Shown: piece by piece, positions 1 through 8,391 of the stretch
Position numbering within the stretch: position 1 is the first letter of the stretch
Layout of the letters: each line of letters begins with the position of its first letter
NCBI GenBank assembly: GCA_963811775.1
Contig: CAWESO010000008.1
Coordinates: 186,001 to 250,000, forward strand
Length of the DNA: 64,000 nt
Origin: Chersky-840 sp963811775
GTDB taxonomy: Bacteria; Actinomycetota; Acidimicrobiia; Acidimicrobiales; UBA8190
Direction: 5' to 3'
Notes under the pieces: generated by a model
Databases searched by the model: none
What the model saw: only the letters and a program-made list of their open reading frames with translations
Told to the model about the DNA's origin: nothing
Program-made: the position numbers and the translations under genes

Positions 1-645
1 GTGCCCTTCGGGGTCGAGCGTCCCCGACCATGCGTGGAGGCGGTTGGGGTGCGTCGGTCCCATCACCGAGCAGTGGTATCCGTCGGCGATCGTGAATGCA
101 TCGGCGAGGGAGTACCAGAATTCGAGGTCCGAACGGGTGTAGTAGCCCATGGTGAGCACACCGTTCTGAGGCCCTTCGTATTGCGGCAGGGTGTGGGTGG
201 CGACAAAGCGATCCATCTGCCCGTGGTTCCAGCACATGTGCTGCGCTGACCATTCGTGGGACAGGTCGAAGGTGCACTCCGCCGCGGTGTTGGTCGTGTC
301 GAGGTGGAAGGGCAGCAACTGCTCCGCGGCCCCCCCCGGCCACGCTTGAGCAAAGGACCCGAGCGATCCCGCCGGGACGTCTCCGAAGCCGCGCACGCCC
401 TTGTACGAGCCGAAGTAATGGTCGAACGACCGGTTTTCGTTCATGAGGAAGATGACGTGCTCGATCGCTCCGAGGTCGGAACCGGCCGGTGCCACCCCGG
501 CGGCCTTGCGCGCCGTCGCCCCTCCGCACGCCGCCAGCGCCATGGTGAAGGCCCCGGCCATTCCCGCGACCAGGACCTCCCGCCTGGTCCGCAGGTTCGC
601 TCGGGGGTCAACCGGTGGTCGGATCTCCACGTTCGGCACCGTCAC
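1..645 (-). CDS. Phospholipase C / phosphoesterase family Tat lipoprotein (3' end outside window)
   Basis: The gene runs off the left edge. In this minus frame the protein opens with a twin-arginine segment (TRREVLV), a short hydrophobic stretch and a lipobox-like LAAC, so it is probably Tat-exported and lipid-anchored. About 25 residues later comes HVIFLMNENRSFDHYFGSYKG, the metal-binding signature of the PF04185 family of phospholipases C and acid phosphatases; MGPTHPNRLHAWSG follows near the edge and also fits. Expected role: extracytoplasmic hydrolysis of phosphate esters. The GTG at 643-645 was chosen because it is the nearest start ahead of the Tat segment and there is no strong ribosome site; the start is uncertain. 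The frame stays open to base 1. Substrate cannot be told from this fragment. Confidence 0.8.
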   Translation of the reverse strand, partial: MTVPNVEIRPPVDPRANLRTRREVLVAGMAGAFTMALAACGGATARKAAGVAPAGSDLGAIEHVIFLMNENRSFDHYFGSYKGVRGFGDVPAGSLGSFAQAWPGGAAEQLLPFHLDTTNTAAECTFDLSHEWSAQHMCWNHGQMDRFVATHTLPQYEGPQNGVLTMGYYTRSDLEFWYSLADAFTIADGYHCSVMGPTHPNRLHAWSGTLDPEGH

Positions 646-762
646 CTTGCTCGTCCCACGTTGTTCGGCGCCGACATCCTGGCACAATCCCTGAACCTCG
701 CGCCGTGCGGATACGAGCCGAACCGCGGTGCGCGCCGGAGGGACGACCCCCCGAGAGTGTGC

Positions 763-1413
763 TCAGATGGCCCGCTCTGACGTCGTGGCCCTCTGCGGGC
801 GGCGGTGACGAAGCTGGTCGAGCAGTGTCTGTTCGTCGGGGCCCAGACGTTCGGCGGCCCGCCCATGCTGGGGCCGACGAGGCTCTTGGAGACGGTCGGT
901 GAGAAGAGAGAGATTGTGCTCGGCCGCCTCGAGCTGATTCTTCAAGATGTCGCGCTCGGCCGCCACCGCTTCGGTTTCGGCGTTGGCGCGTGCCACGTCT
1001 CGTTGCAAGGACGCGTTGCGCGCTTCGAGTTGTTCCAGACGGCGGCGGGCCCACGACGAGGATTCGGAGGCGTCGGCAGGAGTGGCAGCGAGACGTGTGA
1101 CCTGTGCCAGCAACGTGGCGGCCAGCTCCTCGTAGTCGAGCGGCCCCTCCGCCGCGGACGCCACGGTCGAGAGCGCGGCCGGGGCTCCCGTACCGCTATT
1201 GGAGATCCGATAAGTGCGCTTGCCCTTGATCTGTCTCGCCAACAAGCCGGCCTTGGCCATCGCCGCGACGACCTGCGTGAACCCTGCGTCGGTCCCTTCG
1301 TAGGCGATCGCCTTCTTCAGAACCGATGTCGCCTTCCCGCCCGAATCTTCAACGGCACCGTGTTCGGCAAGGTACGCGATTATCCGATTGCGAACGCTTT
1401 GATCCCGTGCCAC
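763..1413 (-). CDS. Winged-helix plus coiled-coil protein, possible DNA-binding regulator
   Basis: A 216-residue cytoplasmic protein with no recognised name. Residues 1-70 (starting MARDQSVRNRIIAYLAEHG) look like a winged helix-turn-helix, including a basic segment KGKRTYRI in wing position. Residues about 110-185 are a charged heptad-rich coiled coil (RRRLEQLEARNASLQRDVA), suggesting an oligomer. The tail is Arg/Gln rich. It stands alone, transcribed on the same strand as the lipoprotein gene 118 bp further on. A DNA-binding or nucleoid-associated role is inferred from fold alone. Confidence 0.6.
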   Translation of the reverse strand: MARDQSVRNRIIAYLAEHGAVEDSGGKATSVLKKAIAYEGTDAGFTQVVAAMAKAGLLARQIKGKRTYRISNSGTGAPAALSTVASAAEGPLDYEELAATLLAQVTRLAATPADASESSSWARRRLEQLEARNASLQRDVARANAETEAVAAERDILKNQLEAAEHNLSLLTDRLQEPRRPQHGRAAERLGPDEQTLLDQLRHRRPQRATTSERAI

Positions 1414-2310
1414 AACTGACCTCCTTGAATGCAGGCGCGACCAAAAAGAAAGTCGATCCGTTCAACGAGATCGGCCACATGCCCCACGGCAACTTTACCA
1501 CTTGCGCACACAACCTCGAATCAGGGGTGCGGCGTCGAGTTCACTCACAAGGGGAAAGATGCCCCGTACAACCGGATTCTCATTGGATTCACAGCGATGT
1601 CACAACAACGCGAGCCGCGTGTGCACCGTCGCCGATCTGTGTCGAGGGAGGATCCGCCTCCGACCACGTCGCCCCGCCGAGGGCCCGCTCACCTGGTGTT
1701 CCGCGCCAGGTGATTGCGCACGCCGGCGACGGTGGGGGGCGACGGTTCAGCCTCGGGAACCGGGTGCCGGGGCGTGATTCGCCTCCGGAACGAACCTCGG
1801 GGTGAGGAGCGACCCGAAGCGCCCAGGCCGGGATGGGGACGCCGGTCCCCCGCCGGGCCGCGACCGCAACCGGGGTGCGGTGGCGAGCCGGAGCTCGGGT
1901 CTCGCCCTGCTCGGGGCCCGCCCCCACCCCGGTGGCGTCCGGGCCGATGCGTGGCCGGGGGCGGGGATCGGGACAGGGCCGCCGCGGACGTCGGCCGAGG
2001 ATTGGGCAGCGCCACCGGGGCGCCTGTCACCAGGGCGCACGCCGGTGGGGCAGAACTGGTCACCCCACCGGCACGCCCTGTCCGAGTTAGCGGGCCCAGC
2101 ACGTGGGGGGCATGTGCCGCCGCCCCGCCGCCTCGTGGGTCACCTTGGTGTGACCTGCTCACATGGCGCCGACACACCGCTCACAGGATTTCCGGTCGGG
2201 CAGGCTCTGATCACCACTCGGTGTGCAGACACACTCCCGGTTAGTGCGATTCCTCCGGATGGCCGACAGAAGGGGGCGTACAATCGAGGCGTCCGCAGCG
2301 CTCAGGGGGC
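1414..2310. other. About 900 bp with no recognisable gene
   Basis: No frame here gives a protein with recognisable motifs; the open frames on both strands are Arg/Pro/Gly-rich products of high GC. Base composition changes inside it: 1430-1620 is clearly less GC-rich than the flanks, 1620-2200 is extremely GC-rich. A perfect 10-bp inverted repeat with a 12-nt loop (arms 2041-2050 and 2063-2072) could form an RNA hairpin. A TACAAT hexamer at 2279-2284 lies 32 bp before the regulator start at 2311 and could be a -10 box, without a convincing -35. The stretch separates divergent genes, so it presumably holds both promoters. Confidence 0.4.
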
Positions 2311-3441
2311 GTGACGGTGATCTCCGTCCGATTGCTCGGTCCGGTTGAGGTCGACGCCAACGGTTCTGTCATCGCGCTCTCGCGGACCCTCGAACGAGCA
2401 TTGTTGGCTCGCTTGGCACTGCACCGCGGACAACCGGTGTCCAGCGAACGGCTCATAGACGACCTCTGGGGTGACCACACCCCACGCGACGGGCCGGCCA
2501 GCCTGCAAGGGCTCGTGTACCGCCTGCGGCGCACCCTCGGCCCCGAGCGCGACTGCGTCGGTCGAGCCGACAACGGTTACGTGCTCGATGCAGGAGTCGA
2601 GGTCGACGTCGCCACGTTCGACAGCCTCGTGACCAGGGCGCGCGCCGCGCACGGCACCGACGAGCCCGGCGGCGCCCAGGCGCTGCTGTGCGCCGCGCTC
2701 GATCTGTGGCGGGGCCCGCCGTTGTCGGGGCTCGAGTCCCTGCCCTTCGTGCCCACGCAGGCGACGCGGCTCACCGCGGCGCGTCTCGGTGCCCTCGGTG
2801 ACAGGATCGACGCCGACCTGGCGGCCGGTCGTCACCGAGCCCTCATCGGCGAGCTCGAGAGCATCGTGGCCGAGCACCCGTTCGAGGAGCGGTTCTGGGG
2901 TCAGCTGATGGTCGCCCTCTACCGCTCGGGATCGCAGGCCGACGCGCTGCGGTGCTACTCGCGGTTGCACCGCTTGCTCGCCGATGAGCTCGGCATCACC
3001 CCGAGCCCGACGGTGACCGAGCTCGAACAGTCGATTCTCCGTCACGACCCGGCCCTGGCGTGGCCCACACGGCCACCGACGCGGGGGCCCGAGGATCGAG
3101 CGGCGCTCGGACCGCACCGGGCCCTGCATTCAGTCGACATCCGGCCGCAACCGGTCCCCGCTGCGATGCTCGAGGCCTCAGACCTGTCATGGCTCGCGCC
3201 CGTGAGCGCGGCCGCGTTCGTCGGTCGGCGCCCCGAGCTCGAGCTCGCCCGCATGGCCCGTCGGCGCGCCGCGTGTCGGGTGAGCAGCTCCTCATGCTCA
3301 TCACCGGAGAACCGGGCATCGGCAAGACGCGGCTCACGGCCGAGATCGCCCGTGAATGCGACGCGGCCGGAGATCTCGTCCTCCACGGTCGGTGGGACGA
3401 GGAGCCACTGTGTCCGTCGCAGGCGTTCCGCGAGGCATTGA
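2311..3441 (+). CDS. BTAD (SARP/AfsR-like) regulator, N-terminal part, frameshifted
   Basis: This frame encodes the DNA-binding half of a large regulator. Residues 1-95 (MTVISVRLLGPVEVDANG...) are the OmpR-like winged helix of SARP proteins, and residues about 100-250 are the bacterial transcriptional activator domain ending in RLLADELGITPSPTVTELEQ. The matching ATPase half is in another frame: after GRRPELELARMARRRAA the reading jumps, near 3275, to VSGEQLLMLITGEPGIGKTR. The residues after about 325 in this frame are therefore out-of-frame text. Restoring one base at GCCGC-GTG would join the halves. Start GTG 2311 follows AGGGGGC. Probably one protein of about 1,200 residues that activates a nearby or unlinked pathway; the target is unknown. 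Confidence 0.75.
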   Translation: MTVISVRLLGPVEVDANGSVIALSRTLERALLARLALHRGQPVSSERLIDDLWGDHTPRDGPASLQGLVYRLRRTLGPERDCVGRADNGYVLDAGVEVDVATFDSLVTRARAAHGTDEPGGAQALLCAALDLWRGPPLSGLESLPFVPTQATRLTAARLGALGDRIDADLAAGRHRALIGELESIVAEHPFEERFWGQLMVALYRSGSQADALRCYSRLHRLLADELGITPSPTVTELEQSILRHDPALAWPTRPPTRGPEDRAALGPHRALHSVDIRPQPVPAAMLEASDLSWLAPVSAAAFVGRRPELELARMARRRAACRVSSSSCSSPENRASARRGSRPRSPVNATRPEISSSTVGGTRSHCVRRRRSARH

Positions 3442-5912
3442 GCCGGTACTCGCTGCGCGCTCCGGAAGGAATCGTCCGTGCCGACGTCGGAGAGCTGGCC
3501 CCCGTGCTCGGCCGCATCGTCCCCGAGGTGCTCGACGGCCACGGTGTGGCGCAGACCGAGCGCGCCGAGGCCGAGGCTGACCGCTACCAGGTCTTCGATG
3601 CCGTCGACCGGTGGATCCGCGCCATCGCCGGGCGCCGTCGCCTGGTCCTCGTGCTCGATGACATGCACTGGGCGGACCGGCCGTCCCTCCTCCTGCTCGA
3701 ATACCTCCTCCGGTCGTCGACCCCAGCCCCGCTGCTCATCGTGGCGACGTACCGCCAGACAGACAACAACGTGTCGGGTTGGTTCTCGGAGTCACTGGCC
3801 GGGATCCGACGGACGACATCGGTGGAGAACATCGCCCTGGCCGGCCTGTCGCCGACGGAGACCCGGGAACTCCTCGAGGCGGCCATAGGGCGGACGCTCA
3901 CCGACCACGAGGCGGCAGGGGCAGCCAACCTGCAACGACACACGGGCGGCAATCCCTTCTTCTTGCAGGAGGTGGCCCGGGACCTGCGAGAGGCGGGGCG
4001 GTCCCTCCAGGCCTGGTCGATGGCCAACACCGAGGAGCTCCTGCTGCCCGAGGGGATGCGTGACGTCGTGCACTGGCGCCTGCGCCAGCTCTCGGCCGTG
4101 TGCATGCGCGTCCTGTCGGCGGCATCGGCATTGGGCGACGAGTTCCACGCCACCACGGTCGGTGCCGCCATCGAATGCGATGAGGAGACCCTTCTCCTCG
4201 CCCTCGACGAGGCGCGCCTCGCCGGCGTGGTCGTGGAGAGCTCGCGTGACTACGACACGCATTCGTTCACCCACGCCGTCGTGCGCCAGGCGCTCTACCA
4301 CGAGCTCGGGCTGAGCCGCAGAACGAGGCTGCACCGGCAATTGGGCAGAGCCCTCGAGGACCGCTACGGCGCCGATGCGTCGCGTCACGCCGCAGAGCTG
4401 GCGCATCACTTCTATCTCGGTGCCAGCGCCGGGGGCGTCAACGACGCCGTGCGCTATCTGCGGCTGGCAGCCGATGACGCCCTGCGGCAGGTTGCCTACG
4501 AGGCCGCCGCCGACCATCTGATCCGGGCGCTCGAGCTCGTGACGAGCTACCGCGCCTCGGACGAGGTCGAGCGCTGCCAGCTGCTGCTGGCCATCGGCAA
4601 GGCGTGTGTCAAGGCCGGGCGCACCAGCGAAGCCAACGATCGCTTCCTCGATGCGTTCGACCTCGCCGACACCTGTGACCGAGCCGACCTGCTGACCGAG
4701 GCCGCCCTCGGGTACGGCGGGGTCCTGCCCGCCGGGTCCGAGCCCAACGCCCAGGCGCGCTCGCTGCTCGACGCCGCCCTGGCCCGGCTGCCGCGCGACG
4801 ACAGCAGCGCCCGGGCCCTGGTGCTCGGCCGTCTCGCCCAGTGGGGCCATTTCAACCGCCCCCGGGCCGAGCGCGAGGAGCTCACCGACGCCGCAGTGGC
4901 GATGGCGCGTCGAATCGGAGACCCCGAGACCCTGGCTGCGGTGCTTCGGTACCGCTACTGGGCCATGGACGGGCCCGACGACCTCGACCGCCAGATCGCG
5001 GTGGCGGTCGAGGTCCGGGAGCTGGGCGAGCGGATCGGGGACCGCGAGACCCTGCTGCAGGGGCTCAAGTGCGAGCTCCACGCTCGGTTCGAGCTCGGCG
5101 ACTACGACGCGTCGCGGCGGGTCGCCGCCCAGCTGGACGTCCTCGCCGACCAGATCCAGCAACCGGAGTACCTGCGCCTCGGCTACATGTGGAACAGCCT
5201 CGTGGCCGGAGCCGAGGGTCGCTACGCCGATGCCGAGGCCAACGCCGCGCAGGCGGCCGCCATCCTCGAGCGGACCGAACACCCCCAGCTCTATGCGCTC
5301 TATGTCGGCCTGTCCCTGCCCTGGAGGTGGCTCCAGGGGCGCATGGAGGACCTGCGCCTCCTGCTCGAGATCGGCAACACGGGACGGGCGTCGCCGGGAG
5401 AGACGGCCCTCGTGGCGTGGGTGGCGAGCGAGATCGGCGAACGGTCCCAGGCCGAGGCGCAATTGGCGAGCCTCGCGCCGAAGGCCGTGGCCGAGAGCGA
5501 CCGCAACTTCCACTGGTGGTTCCTGATGGTGGGGCTCGCCCAGACGGCGGTGAACCTCGAAGACCGGGCGTGGGCGGCCGCGCTCTACGACATCATCGAG
5601 CCCTACGCCGACCACAACTGCCGGGCCGGGCAGGCCACCTTCTTGGGGGCCGCCTCGTTGCAGCTCGGTGCGCTCGCCCATGTGCTGGGGCGTCCCGACG
5701 CCGAGGTGGGCCACCTGGAGTCCGCCCTCACGCGTCACCACAGCATGGGAGCGCTCCCCTTCGTGGCCATGACCAAACATCTCCTCGCCACCGCACTGCG
5801 GGAGCCCGGCGCCCACCGTGACGACGCGCGCGCCGACGCCCTCGACGAGGAGGCCTCGACCATCGCCGCCGCGCTGGGCGTGCCCCGCGCCGTGACCGCA
5901 GCGACGCGCTGA
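3060..5912 (+). CDS. AAA ATPase / helical-repeat half of the BTAD regulator (frameshifted)
   Basis: The meaningful sequence begins near 3280, after the frameshift that separates it from the BTAD half; the GTG at 3060 and the first 70 or so residues are probably not real coding. A Walker A motif GEPGIGKT is followed by LVLVLDDMHWADRPSLLLLE (Walker B), the arrangement of STAND-type ATPases in AfsR and LuxR/MalT-like regulators. The remaining 600 residues are helical, leucine/alanine rich and repeat-like, consistent with a TPR-type sensing domain. No LuxR helix-turn-helix is visible at the C-terminus, so DNA binding must come from the BTAD half. Confidence 0.75.
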   Translation: MAHTATDAGARGSSGARTAPGPAFSRHPAATGPRCDARGLRPVMARARERGRVRRSAPRARARPHGPSARRVSGEQLLMLITGEPGIGKTRLTAEIARECDAAGDLVLHGRWDEEPLCPSQAFREALSRYSLRAPEGIVRADVGELAPVLGRIVPEVLDGHGVAQTERAEAEADRYQVFDAVDRWIRAIAGRRRLVLVLDDMHWADRPSLLLLEYLLRSSTPAPLLIVATYRQTDNNVSGWFSESLAGIRRTTSVENIALAGLSPTETRELLEAAIGRTLTDHEAAGAANLQRHTGGNPFFLQEVARDLREAGRSLQAWSMANTEELLLPEGMRDVVHWRLRQLSAVCMRVLSAASALGDEFHATTVGAAIECDEETLLLALDEARLAGVVVESSRDYDTHSFTHAVVRQALYHELGLSRRTRLHRQLGRALEDRYGADASRHAAELAHHFYLGASAGGVNDAVRYLRLAADDALRQVAYEAAADHLIRALELVTSYRASDEVERCQLLLAIGKACVKAGRTSEANDRFLDAFDLADTCDRADLLTEAALGYGGVLPAGSEPNAQARSLLDAALARLPRDDSSARALVLGRLAQWGHFNRPRAEREELTDAAVAMARRIGDPETLAAVLRYRYWAMDGPDDLDRQIAVAVEVRELGERIGDRETLLQGLKCELHARFELGDYDASRRVAAQLDVLADQIQQPEYLRLGYMWNSLVAGAEGRYADAEANAAQAAAILERTEHPQLYALYVGLSLPWRWLQGRMEDLRLLLEIGNTGRASPGETALVAWVASEIGERSQAEAQLASLAPKAVAESDRNFHWWFLMVGLAQTAVNLEDRAWAAALYDIIEPYADHNCRAGQATFLGAASLQLGALAHVLGRPDAEVGHLESALTRHHSMGALPFVAMTKHLLATALREPGAHRDDARADALDEEASTIAAALGVPRAVTAATR

Positions 5913-5984
5913 GCCCGGCGGGGCGCCTCTGGCCGGCCACGCATCTCCGGCCGCCACGCACGGGGCCGGGCCGGTCGGGCCGGG

Positions 5985-7727
5985 CTACTGGTAGCGGTCG
6001 AGGTGGTCGACGATGTCGGGGAACACGTCGTGGGCGGCGTCGCGCCCGACCAGCACGTCGAGGTGCGCGTACTCGGGGAGGACGCGTAGCGAGTAGTTCT
6101 GCGGCCCGTTGTGCCGGCGCAACCACGCCACGGTCTTCTCGGTGCCTTCGGGGTGGAAGATGTAATTGCGCTCGCCCGCCAGGAAGTGGATGGGCACGTC
6201 GCGCAACAGGTCGGGGCGCTGCAGGTAGCGGTCCCGCCCGTGGGCGTCGACGGCGCGGCCTTTTTGCATCATGAGGCCCAGGTGCTCGAGGCAGCGGATG
6301 TTGGCGACGCCGAACATGTCGGGCAGGGCCTTGTGCGTGGGGTCGTCGAGCTGCGCGTGCCGATGGGTCAGCCCGAAGATGGCGTTGATCCACCGGCACA
6401 CCGGGAGCTCGCACCCTTCCCCGGGCGGGAGCGGCACGGCGTGGAGGGCCAGGTCGAGCACGACGTTACCGGCCGTGCGCTGGGTGTCGGGGTGCAGCAA
6501 CTGCTGGTTCACGGCCTCGAGCAGCTTGCCCACGTGCAGGTCGGACTCGAGGATCTTGAGCTTCGACGTCATGGGGTGGAGGGAGAATTGGGCGCACACC
6601 GCGGAGCGGACCTTTCCGTGCATGCCGTTCTCCCCGTCGAGCAGGGCCATCAACAGTGACACCGACCCGACGCAATGACCGAAGACCTGCACCGAACGCG
6701 CCCCGCTCACCCGCAGCACCTCGTCGACGGCGCGCGGCCAGTCCAGGTAGGCGATGTCGTCCACGGTGAACTGGGTGTCGGCCGAGGGGAGATCGATGCC
6801 GGCGCGGTAGTCGAACAACCACACGTCATAGCCCTCGTCGAGGAGGAGCTCGACGAGGTTGGGGTGGATGGTCGGGGACAGCATCGACGTCACCGACATG
6901 GCGAACCCCGACGCCAGCATGACCGGGCCCTTCGCTCCCCCGCGGTAGCGGATCAACCGTGAACACGCGTCGGGGACGTCCTCCGAGGCGTGCCACTGCC
7001 CGGCCGGATCGCACAGGAGGACGGACTCGTCGTCCCCCGAGCGTCGCCTCGGCCGGGGCCGCAGGGCCGTCGAGGTCGGGGAGACCGGGAACCGGCCCAA
7101 CTCGTTGAGCGCCCCGCCGTAGAAGGGCCAGATCGAGCGGGCGAACATGGCGACGAACCGGATCAGATAGCGCTCGCGCTCGGGACGCGCCACGTTGAGC
7201 ACCTCGGCGTGGGCCAACAGGTGGTGCACGTCGGTGAGACCGATGTGCATGACGCCGAGCGCCCGCCGCGCATCGGGGTCCGGGGTGGTGCCGTCGTAGA
7301 TGGTCACGTACAGGGTGGTGGTGTGCTTCCATGCGGAGAGGATGGAGCCCACGCTGACGATCTTGTGACCCTCGAGGTAGAACGACAGCGACGGCTCGGT
7401 GCGCGACCGCAGGATCATGCGGTACCGCATCCAGTCGGTTTCGACCTGGTCGGGCTGCCTCTCGAGCAGGACGAAGGTCCCCTCGACGACATCGAGCGGC
7501 GTCGGGCACAACATGGGCGCCAACACCGTCCCGGTGAGCGTCGCCGGGGAACTGGCGTCCTCCAGCAGCGCGGGGAGGTCGTCGTGGGTGATCGTCGTCT
7601 CGAATTGGATCGACGTGCCCTGGGTGCGGCCCGCCTCGTACGCGGCCACGAAGTCCCCACCCATGTGGGTCGCGGCCGAGAGGTACCCCGACATGCGCTC
7701 GTTGAACCGCAAGGTGGGCGTGCTCAT
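5985..7727 (-). CDS. Alpha/beta hydrolase-like protein with Cys nucleophile, partner of GMC oxidoreductase
   Basis: A 580-residue cytoplasmic protein. Residues 1-230 resemble the segment that links oxidoreductase and hydrolase parts in long fused cholesterol-oxidase-like proteins of actinobacteria and cyanobacteria. Residues about 260-575 form an alpha/beta hydrolase: GYDVWLFDYRAG, then the nucleophile elbow VFGHCVGSVSLL with Cys in place of Ser, FLAGERNYIF for the acid turn, and EYAHLDVLVG for the histidine. A G-x-C-x-G elbow is typical of PHA synthase-like enzymes, so acyl transfer is as likely as hydrolysis. It starts 4 bp after the remnant oxidoreductase gene, so the two are cotranscribed. 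Substrate unknown; a sterol or lipid is plausible from the fused relatives. Confidence 0.7.
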   Translation of the reverse strand: MSTPTLRFNERMSGYLSAATHMGGDFVAAYEAGRTQGTSIQFETTITHDDLPALLEDASSPATLTGTVLAPMLCPTPLDVVEGTFVLLERQPDQVETDWMRYRMILRSRTEPSLSFYLEGHKIVSVGSILSAWKHTTTLYVTIYDGTTPDPDARRALGVMHIGLTDVHHLLAHAEVLNVARPERERYLIRFVAMFARSIWPFYGGALNELGRFPVSPTSTALRPRPRRRSGDDESVLLCDPAGQWHASEDVPDACSRLIRYRGGAKGPVMLASGFAMSVTSMLSPTIHPNLVELLLDEGYDVWLFDYRAGIDLPSADTQFTVDDIAYLDWPRAVDEVLRVSGARSVQVFGHCVGSVSLLMALLDGENGMHGKVRSAVCAQFSLHPMTSKLKILESDLHVGKLLEAVNQQLLHPDTQRTAGNVVLDLALHAVPLPPGEGCELPVCRWINAIFGLTHRHAQLDDPTHKALPDMFGVANIRCLEHLGLMMQKGRAVDAHGRDRYLQRPDLLRDVPIHFLAGERNYIFHPEGTEKTVAWLRRHNGPQNYSLRVLPEYAHLDVLVGRDAAHDVFPDIVDHLDRYQ

Positions 7728-7731
7728 CGGG

Positions 7732-8163
7732 TCACCGGTCCTTCTTGTCGTCGATCATCCTGTCGGCGAAGCGGTCGGCCAACGCGGCGATGGTGAGGCT
7801 GGGGTTGGGACCGACGGGGCCGGGCATGACCGAGCCGTCGGCGACGTGGAGACGGGGATGGCCGAACCAGTGCTCGTCCTTGCGGATGAGCACGTTGGCG
7901 TAGATGAGCGACCCTCCACCGAGCCCGGCGGCGGCCACGGTGTCGAGATGGGGGAACGACCGGACGTCGAAGAGGCCGTGGCGCCCCCGCCCCGGGTCCC
8001 AGAAGTTGCGGGCCATGCCACCGGGCGTCCTCGGAAACGAGTTCGGGGGGTAGGCCGCGCCGCGCTCGAGGAGGAGGACCTTCCAACCGGCGTCGGCGAG
8101 CCGAAACGACGTCACGGCACCCCCGAACCCCGAACCGACGACCACGACATCAAATGCCTCCAC
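7732..8163 (-). pseudogene. GMC (cholesterol oxidase-like) oxidoreductase with large internal deletion
   Basis: The 143-residue frame joins the two ends of a much longer enzyme. Residues 1-105 are the FAD-binding N-terminus (VVVVGSGFGGAVTSFRLADAG, then LGGGSLIYANVLIRKDE). They run directly into the C-terminal signature RLHVADGSVMPGPVGPNPS and IAALADRFAD, with the junction near 7870. Family members are about 500-600 residues, so roughly 400 residues, including the substrate domain and the HPLGG catalytic region, are absent while the frame is kept. The product cannot be an active oxidase. Start GTG 8163 has GGGGGAG just upstream. The intact hydrolase partner follows after 4 bp. Confidence 0.8.
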
Positions 8164-8391
8164 GGAACTCCCCCTCGCTCGCGCCGAGATCGCTCCGCAA
8201 ATTTGCAGTCTCCGTGCGCAACTGGCACCCGGCTCACAGGCCGCTCACGCGGGACCTCGGGCCGTGCCAACCGCACCGGCGCGCTGCGGCCCAGGCCGAC
8301 GACCAGCCGGTCCGACGCCCGACGGGCGCCGCAGACCCATTTGCCGCCCCCGGGGGAGCCCACCTACCGTGACCACGGCATACAGGGGCGC

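Noticed and set aside
2041..2072. Hairpin as a riboswitch or terminator
   Set aside because: Only one stem, no T run, and no match to a known riboswitch core that I can recognise; left as part of the intergenic description.
1714..2244. 176-codon plus-strand frame in the gap
   Set aside because: Pro/Arg/Gly-rich, no start signal, overlapped by equal frames on both strands.
3792..5957. Long open frame on the minus strand opposite the regulator
   Set aside because: Product is His/Gly/Arg-rich with no motifs; it mirrors the ATPase/helical-repeat protein, a shadow of GC-rich codons.
7399..8391. Upstream extension of the amine oxidase frame
   Set aside because: The extra 331 codons overlap the hydrolase and GMC genes and have no protein-like pattern; GTG 8392 has a ribosome site.
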